This document shows, in pieces, positions 56,395 to 64,000 of a stretch of DNA of 64,000 bases; the first letter of the stretch is position 1; every line of letters begins with the position of its first letter. Source of the DNA: Marvania coccoides (taxonomy: Eukaryota; Chlorophyta; Trebouxiophyceae; Chlorellales; Chlorellaceae); assembly GCA_963854735.1 (NCBI GenBank), contig OY978099.1, positions 496,001 through 560,000 on the forward strand, read 5' to 3'. The notes under the pieces are model-generated. The model did not search any database, was not told the DNA's origin, and saw only the letters and a program-made list of their open reading frames with translations. Made by a program: the position numbers and the translations under genes.

Positions 56395-57329
56395 CTGCTT
56401 CAATGTTAACAAGGGCAATCGCAATCAAATTGTCGATTTCACGCCAAACCGTGCCCGAAAGAGCGTCAACTACAATGATGGAGCAAAACTACCAAACCGT
56501 GCGAAGGAGGAGGCATGCTAAGCATGCTGCGCATTAATTCGAGGTAGCGAACGACATAATAATACCTCATCTATTGCTGGGCTTTTGCGAGCATCACAGG
56601 CATTGCAGGATTGTTGCACCGCTGCATTCATCTTCTCGTCGATATTTTTTCCACACAAATAATTCAGTAATACAACGTGTTTTAAAGCATTAATAAATAT
56701 TTTGGTAGTTTTACATATTGACTAGCGTATTCACAGAGAAAAGCCCTGGGGGAGTATTCATTCAAACTCTTTTCTGGGATACCTTGAAGCAAATTTGCAC
56801 CACTGATGATGATTTTTACACAGAAGAAGAAGAAGAAGATTGCACCACTGCTGTCGGAGGAAACTTCACACACATTTTGGTGAGCTGGGCTCAGCAAATG
56901 GGGCCATTATTTCCGATGCTGTAATCGCAAAGTCAATCTGTAATTACGCAGCCTGCTGGCAGCGGAGACTCGGGAAAAATGCCCTATAGAATACACATGT
57001 GTGAACGCCTAAAATAGAAATATGGATATTATGGGTGGCAGAAAACCACGACAATTAAATTCGTGGGGGTGAAAAAAGTTGCATCTCTGGGGTATTCCAG
57101 ATAGTTTTCATTATTTTTTGAAACATGCACTCTGGCTGGGTTGATCAGCACCCCCATGGTTCAATTGGAGTTTAAAAGAGCATAAAACAAGCCCCAAATC
57201 CTCGAAATTCATTTTTGGGCTCCTCGCCAATTTGCGAAAAACAAACCTCAAGCCTGGTGTGTTTTTTGCTCGTCAAGGTTATTGTAACAATATTTTGTTC
57301 ACTTCAAAATTAGTTTTGAGTTTGGCATC
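56395..57329. other. Spacer between transporter pseudogene and SNF2 gene
   Basis: Contains whatever remains of the transporter 5' end and the promoter of the SNF2 gene. Short frames have no coding character. A GAA repeat lies near 56821-56839. Confidence 0.45.
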
Positions 57330-60300
57330 ATGGCCAGGACTATGGAAACGAGCCGGACAGCGAGAAAAAAGAGTGTGGGTGATCGATCACGCCGAAGAAG
57401 AGAAGACCCGGCAGATGAGGGGCCAGGGCAGGGAGCTCAGGAGCTGCAGGAGATCCTCAGTATCAGTGCAGCTGCAGCTGAGGCGCTCTTGAGAGACGCT
57501 GGCGACTTTGAGGCCGCAGTGGCGCTGCATTTTGCAAGGCGAGTAGGGGGCGATGCTGGCACCGGCGCTGGGCCCTCCAACCCTGGCCCGCCGCAGAGCC
57601 GGTCAGAGCGGTTGCAGCGCGTGGTGCGGGAGATGGGCCTGCATCCTCTGTCGCCGCAGCAGGCCCGCAAGCTGCTGGCACGCTCAAGTGCCAGCGTGGA
57701 GGCAGCTCTGGAGCTCTACATGGATGACCCCAGCGCAGCAGGCCCAGCAGGCGCACCTCCCCGTGTGGAGGTGGTGGAGCTGCTCGACGACAGCAGCGGC
57801 AGCGATTCTGAGGGAGAAGGCGAGGGAGACGCTGTGGACGTAGGGGGGGCCCGGCAGCAAGCCATTGGAGCGATAGCGGCTGCGCTGGACGCCTCCGCAA
57901 ATGGCGGCGGCAGCGGCGACGGTGGTGGGTCTGGCGACGATTCGAGCTCTTCTGAGGATGATTCGGGGAGGGACAGTGATGCTCCCATGACCGACTCTGA
58001 CGAAAGAACCCCCAGCCCGGAGTATGACCGGTTTTTTGGCCTCGAAGGTACGCTTTTCCATCTGCGACACCCTAATTTTTTAACTTACAAAAACCCGTTT
58101 TACTCTTTATTTCCTTATTTTTTTCCACCCCTAGCCCTGGCATGCGCAAAACGTTATTATTGGTTTGACAATGAGCCAACATCAATATTTGATTTTTTAC
58201 ACCCCCCACCCCCACCCCACCCCCCACCCCCTTTCTTGCACAGTCCTGGCGTCTCAGTCGGCGCCGATCCTTCCTTCAAGCGTGGATGCCACTCTCTTCG
58301 AGCAGGCAGCTGCAGGTGTCCCCCCACGCGCCGGCCTTCCGCTCCCCCTCCCGCACTACCGCAAAAACGGCAAGCTGTGCGCCGCGGCTGACGCCAAAAT
58401 CCCTGCCGCGGTGCCGCCGGCAAAGCCGCTGCAGGCGCCGCTGCTGCTGGGTTCCGTTGTGCTGCCCATCTACGGCATCAACCGCGCCGCGCTGGCCCAG
58501 CTGCACGATGGCGTTGAAGGCCAGCTGGTGTGGGGCGACGAATCCTCGTTGCTGCGCCACAACTACGTACAGCCGGTGCTTCTAAAGCCCAGGGGCAGGG
58601 GGGGCCACGCTGAGCGGCTGATCCCTTTTGGCAAGGAACAGAACTATAGCCTGTCGGACGGTCGCAACGACACCATTCTGCAGCTGTCCCTGGGCGGCGA
58701 GCTGCTCAATGATGTCGCCACCTGCAAACAGACTGCCAGCGCGGAAGAAGCGCCAGCTGTGGTGGTTCGGTCGCCCGGGACGTGGGTCTCACAGTTTCTG
58801 GGGGCAGCAGCGATGATGGAGGATACAGAAACTGCGCAGTTTGCCTTCTCGCTGCAGGGGCTGGGGGATGCTGGTGGCAGGCCGAACGCAGTGCCAAGGA
58901 GGAAAAAGGGGCACCGCAAGGAGAAGGAGCCCGCAGCAGCGGCAGCAGCGGCAGCAGCGGCGGCGGATGAAGTGGGATATGTCAGCGGTGGCCCCACTAG
59001 TGTGCTCTGCACCGTGCACCTCACTGAGCTTGGCCTCGCTCACATGTACCGCGGCGCCGACGGCTCCATCAAGCATTCGAGTCAGGTTTCCAGGGCTTTT
59101 AACGCTCCTATGGAAATTGTGCTATTTTCGCTGATTTGCCACGGCCAGGGGCTCAGCCTAGGCCCCGACAGCGATGCCATGCTCAATTACTGTGACACGG
59201 CCCCTGACGAAAGGACGGCGCTGGAGGCAGCGCCTCAGTCGCAAGTCAACGCCGGGTACAACGTCTCCAGGTCAATACATACGTGTTTGATACCCGTAAA
59301 CATTTCAGAATCATTCCCCCCCGTTATTGTTTAGATATTTTCCGGCCAGTATTTTTCCAAACTTTTGAGAGTCAAATTTACTTTTTTTTTGTCAACTGCA
59401 GGTTGCTGGGATCGCTATCTCTCAGCACAGAAGCGGCCAAGCGCCGCGCCCTACTGCCCCACGGGCTCATCACCCAACCCAAAGGCTACCAGCTGTCGGG
59501 CCTTCAATGGATGCTGGATCGGGAACACAAGGGCGATGCGCTGGGCCGGGGACCCGCTCTGCTGCACCCTGCTTGGATCCAGCTCGTCACCCCTGGCAAC
59601 AGCTTGCTGTACTTCCACCGCATGAAGCCGTTCTTTCTTTCCGAAACTTTTTACACTGCCCCGCCGGCTGGCACCTGCGGCGGCTGCATCTGCGACGAGA
59701 TGGGGCTAGGGAAGTCGCTGCAGACGCTGATGATGGTGGTGGCTAACCCAGCGCCGCCGGGGTGGGCCATGAAAACCATCGCAGGGCGGCGGGTGTCCTT
59801 TGAGGAGCCGCTGCCTGTGAAAACAACGCTGCTGGTGGCTCCTACAACGCTGCTGGATCAATGGGAGGACGAGGTGCGGAAGCACCTGCATCCAGGAGTG
59901 GTGAAATGGGGGCGGTTTGTCAACACGAGCACGCTGGCGGCGGCGGCAGAAGGCGAAGAGGGCGGGCAGCGGCGGGTGCGGCGGCGGCGTGCTGCGTGGA
60001 CAGAGGATATCAGCTACGACGAAGACGACGATGATCCGGCGGCAAAAGCTGGCGAAACCGCGGGGGGGCTGAAGAAGAATATTAACAAGAAAGTAGCCGA
60101 GGGAACGAAGCAGACGGAGACACTCTCTGGCTACCCGGTGGAGCGCGTGCTGTGCCGGCTGCCTGACGGCACCAGGAAGCACGAAGACCTGCACCGCCTG
60201 GACCTGTGCCTGTGCAGTTACGAGGACCTCCGCGACCAGCTGGGCTCAGCACTGGGCGCACGCCCTTCTTCGCTGCAGCAGTTTGGTTTCTGGAGGGTCT

Positions 60301-63300
60301 GCCTGGACGAGGCGCAGCTCATTGCGAATTCCTCCAGCGTGGCGGCTATTATGGCGTCGTCGTTGTGGCGGCGACACGCCTGGGTGGTAACTGGAACGCC
60401 GATCACTGCCAAGCTCGGTGAGGTGCGGGGGCTGATTGAATTTCTGGCGCTGGAGCCGGTATACGACAGCGAAGTGTGGGGACCGCTGGTGCGGCATGGG
60501 TACGACGCCAAGACGCGGAGGGGGCTGCTCACGCTGCGGGCGCTTCTGCGGGGCGTCATGCTTCGTCGCACTAAGGAGGACGTCGGTGAGTTGTTTGTTG
60601 TTATTTCGACCAAAGAAATATTTGATTGGCACTATTCATTGGTCATTGTCAGAAATATTGTTTATTCTGTGTTGTGTTATTGAGTGGAAAGCTCTTTTCG
60701 GGGATATTTGGGTGCGCCAAAAACTAACATCCTTCTTCTCTTCCCCCCCCTTTCTTTGAACTACGCTGTAGCTGACGAGCTGGGTCTGCCTCCCTGCATC
60801 CGCGAAGACGTCTCCGTCACCATTTCCGCTGTGGAGCGCGCTGCTTACGAGCGCCGTAAGCGCGAGTTCCTGGACGCCATCAAGCAGCTGCGACGCCACC
60901 AGGAGGCTGCCGCCGCCGCCGCCGCGGTCTCCACCCCCGCCCACCAGCGCCAATCCAGCCAACACCATCTGCGCACCTCTGCCGCGCGCGCCTCTGCCAC
61001 CCTCACTGCCCTCCGCCAGAGCGCTTGCCACCCGCAAATGGTGGGTGGCGCCTCGGCGGACGCGGCCATGGGGTCGCAGCGCCTCTCCATGGCCGATATC
61101 ATCGATCGCCTGGCCACGCAGGCCTACTCCGAGTGGGACCTCTCTGTGCGGAAGGTGATGGACGCCAAGCTGCTGCAGGCGGCGCTGGAGGCGGTGGAGG
61201 CGGACGCCGACCCGCTGGAGGCGCTGCAGCCGATGATAGACCGTATCTCGCACAAGGTTGTGGTGGCAGGGCTGATTTTGGAGGACTGTGGGGAGCTGAA
61301 GAAGCTTGGTTACTATCACGCGGCGGTGCCAGGGGGGAAGCCGGCGTATGAGGGCGAATCTGGTGTGTGGAATGCGAAGGCGTTCGGTTTGGCGGCGGCT
61401 ACCGAGTGGGACGAGGAGCAGGAGCAGGAGTTCGCTGCTGAGGACGAGGCGCTGGCGGTGGCTAGAAGGGAGTACCGTGCGCAGGTGCTGGATGTGGCGA
61501 CGGCGTGGGACATAGAGCATCCGCAGAAGGAAAAGAAGAAGAAAAAGAGGAAAATGGCGAAGGACGACGGCGGAAAGAGCGAAAAGAAGCGCCCTCGCGA
61601 TGAGGACAGGGAGGAAGAGGAAACTGACGAGGTGGCGAGCAGCGCGGACGAGATGGAGGTGGAAGAAGGCGGTGCAGGGGGGGGCCATGCGGTTGAGAAA
61701 GAGGAGGAGGAGAAGAAACCGAAAGGGCCGTCTTTCAACGCAATGCGCTTTGCGCGCCGCCAGGTGGGGCCCCAGCCCGCGCTGGACCCCAAACACGCTA
61801 CCCAGCGGCGCGAGGCGACGACCCGCCGGCGGGCGTGGAAGCGGCTGGAGCTGCAGGTAAACTTGTGTTGAAGAAAAATTCTGACGGAAAAAAATAAAAA
61901 TAAAAACTTCTCTCATGAATCCTGACTTGATTGTTTCGCAGGCTGTGGAGCTGGTGCTCCACCTTCAAAAGCTGGGGAGGCAAGAGGCGGGCAGCAACGG
62001 CAGCGTGGCCCAAGCAGAGGCGATGCGGGAGAAGCTGCGGCAGGAGCTGGGCATGGGCGAGGCAGAGGACATATCGATGGCAATGGTGGTAGCAGGCAGC
62101 TCTATGCAGCACATGGTGCGCCGCAGCCGGCGACAAGCAGGTATTCACGCCGACTCTGACGCTGAAGTCGAGGTTGATGTTGAAGAGCTGGAGGCTCTGT
62201 TGGAGAACTCAGTGGTGGCTGTCAAAGCCTTCAAGGATCTGCAGAAGAAGAGAGACTCTGAGCGCTCCGCCGAGCACGCCCTTTACGCAGCAGAACAGGA
62301 AGCTGCAGAGCTCCGCCGCCGTCTCAACTTTGTGCACCAGCAGGGGCGTGCCGCCGCCCCGGCTGCCGCGGCAGGGGCGTCCTCTTCTGTTGACGCCGCC
62401 GTTGTGGAACGGTCTTGCCCGATCTGCCTGGATGACATGGTAGACACCAACGTGTGCATGACCCGCTGCTCCCACGCGTTCTGCGGCGACTGCATCCGAG
62501 AGGTGCTGCATGACTCCTCCCCCGTCTGCCCCATCTGCAGGCAAGTTTTGAACCGTGTTATTTTCGATTATTAGTCATGCCCTTTTCCTTTTTTACCGAC
62601 AAATTTTTATTTTTTTATATTGCAGGAGCCCTCTGACCGAGAAAGACATTTTCGAGGCCATCTCCGAGCGGGAGGCCGCCATTCAGGCACGCGCCGCCAC
62701 CGCCGAGGCCTCCGAGTACGGCGCCAAGGTGGGGGCGCTGCTGGAGGTGATTGCTGACATGCGAGCGATGGATCCGGGGTCTAAAGTGGTGGTGTTTTCT
62801 ACTTGGGGCCGCGTGCTGCGGCTGGTGAGGGACGCGCTGGGCGCCAACCGCGTGCGCTGCGCCGAACTGTTTGGATCGACCTCTGAAAAGCGCACAGAGG
62901 CGCTGCGGGCATTTGCCGCCGACGATGACTGCACCGTTCTGTTGGTGCTCATGGCTACTGGGGGCGGAGCCGCAGGGCTGACGCTCACCAACGCCACCAC
63001 AGCCATCGTGCTGGAGCCGTGCATCAACCCAGGGTGAGTTGGCTGATGAATTTTTAACCAATCGTCAATTCTTTTTGCTTTATTTTCAAAATTATTTCCC
63101 CCTTTCAACATTTTCGATTTTTGATTTGATTTTCATGTTCAGGCTGGAGGCACAGGCAGCTGCACGCATCTACCGGTTGGGCCAGACCAAGCCCACCAGG
63201 GTTCTGCGGCTGCTGGCTGATGACACCGTTGATGCAGCGATTGTGGAGCAGCAGCGCTGGAAGGCTGAGGCAGGAACCGGGGTGTGTGTGCAAGCAGACG

Positions 63301-63452
63301 AAATTGACCACGGCACGCTGGTGGCGCTCGCGGAGGAGCTGGGAAAGGCTTCAGCAGCGGCTGGCGGCGGCGGTGCAGGGCCGACCTCTGCGGTTGTGAT
63401 CAGGCCGCACAGCGACGGCGCAGGGCCCTCTCGAGCGCGTCGAGGAGGATGA
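57330..63452 (+). CDS. UBA-SNF2-RING protein (RAD5/SHPRH/HLTF-like translocase and ubiquitin ligase)
   Basis: Seven exons (57330-58047, 58244-59270, 59402-60585, 60772-61856, 61942-62540, 62626-63033, 63143-63452) encode 1776 residues. Two UBA-like helical motifs sit near the N-terminus ('LQEILSISAAAAEALLRDAG', 'QARKLLARSSASVEAALELY'). The SNF2 ATPase has 'ICDEMGLGKSLQTL' (~684), 'LLVAPTTLLDQWEDEV', the DEAH-equivalent 'CLDEAQLIAN' (~884) and 'WVVTGTPI'. Between the lobes is a Lys/Glu-rich stretch, then a RING finger (~1496-1540: 'CPICLDDMVDTNVCMTRCSH', 'CPICRSPL'). Lobe 2 ends in 'ARIYRLGQTK' (~1682). This order is that of DNA-damage-tolerance or transcription-linked RING translocases. The intron inside the RING uses a gcaagt donor. 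Confidence 0.88.
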
Positions 63453-63982
63453 GAAGGAGAATGCATAGCGGTGATGATTATTTTGTACCAGAAAAACGAC
63501 AATAGAACGCTACGTATAGAGTTCAATTTTCTTTCTGACAAGTGTTATTAATATTTTTTAATCAACCCCACCTCATTTTGTAAGCGTGCTATTTATGCAA
63601 AATTGTGCATGTAGAGATCCTGGTGGGCAGCGGTCACTGTGTTGTACTGCCTGTGTAGATGCGGCCCAGCGGGCACATTGCAGACCTCGCGCAGCTATTT
63701 CACCTCCGCTGAAGGCGACCTTACAGAAGCAGGTGCAGAACACGCTGCGCGCGCCGCACCAGAATCTGCCTGAGCAAGAGACGTTGCGCATGAAATTTCT
63801 CGACCTTGTCTTATTCTGAGGGTGGTGCTCAAAGGGCGTCTTGGCAGCGAATGCACTGATTTTATGGCTTACAATAGACACATGTATGGTCACAATAAAG
63901 AAGGGAAGAAAACAATAGAAAAAACTTCACGAGATCGTAGATTATAAGAGGCGGCGATGGCGGCGGCTGTCAAAGTTTATTT
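63453..63982. other. Spacer at right edge
   Basis: AT-rich 3' flank of the SNF2 gene with AATAAAG near 63893. No RNA gene or further frame supported. Confidence 0.5.
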
Positions 63983-64000
63983 TTATTCGTCAAAGTCGCT
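63983..64000 (-). CDS. Possible last codons of a gene beyond the right edge
   Basis: On the minus strand the last 18 bases read Ser-Asp-Phe-Asp-Glu-stop, a plausible acidic C-terminus, and the sequence just past the stop turns AT-rich like other 3' ends here. Five codons cannot prove a gene. Confidence 0.2.
   Translation of the reverse strand, partial: SDFDE

Overview
The window is nuclear DNA of a photosynthetic eukaryote, most likely a green alga (Viridiplantae; a chlorophyte is my best guess, rank below that unresolved). GC-rich coding exons are separated by short AT-rich introns and spacers, and about 53 introns can be placed by frame and splice signals. Plant-type genes support this: a bifunctional aspartate/prephenate aminotransferase, Fe-superoxide dismutase, an RBL11-like rhomboid, plastid-type leucine aminopeptidase, threonine deaminase and acetolactate synthase small subunit with leader peptides, a SANT-DIRP (ALWAYS EARLY/LIN9) protein, and a peptidyl-serine galactosyltransferase. 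TAA, TAG and TGA are all used as ordinary stops, so the code is standard.

Layout. 1-5 kb: 3' end of an aminotransferase (+), LEO1 (-), an NDUFS6-like complex I subunit (+), CSN7 (-). 5-13 kb: rhomboid (+) with a short retroelement-like insertion just past its stop, an RTA1-family membrane protein (-), Fe-SOD (-), an F-box/LRR protein (-). 13-24 kb: NUP50 (-), a secreted PL14 polysaccharide lyase (+), a Nudix hydrolase (-), ALY/LIN9 (+), PTPA (-), a DUF1295 membrane protein with a basic tail (+). 24-29 kb: one unrecognised 775-residue protein (+) between two gene-free stretches. 29-39 kb: acetolactate synthase small subunit and threonine deaminase in tandem (+), glycerol kinase (-), leucine aminopeptidase (+). 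39-52 kb: the TPR protein SKI3 (-), peptidyl-serine galactosyltransferase (+), ATG13 (-). 52-64 kb: a 5'-truncated LINE, a decayed nucleobase (NAT/NCS2) transporter pseudogene (-), a UBA-SNF2-RING protein (+), and possibly the last codons of another gene at the right edge.

Most genes are unrelated housekeeping functions without operon logic. The exception is the tandem pair of branched-chain amino acid genes, which act at neighbouring steps of isoleucine synthesis and both carry ACT-type regulatory domains. The most notable observations are: at least four independent lesions in the NAT transporter; two retroelement insertions sharing one 3' terminus; a high fraction of GC-AG introns (five of about 53); an NDUFS6 homologue lacking most of its zinc ligands; and two genes of unusual distribution (PL14 lyase and RTA1). 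No CRISPR array, tRNA or rRNA gene was recognised by reading.
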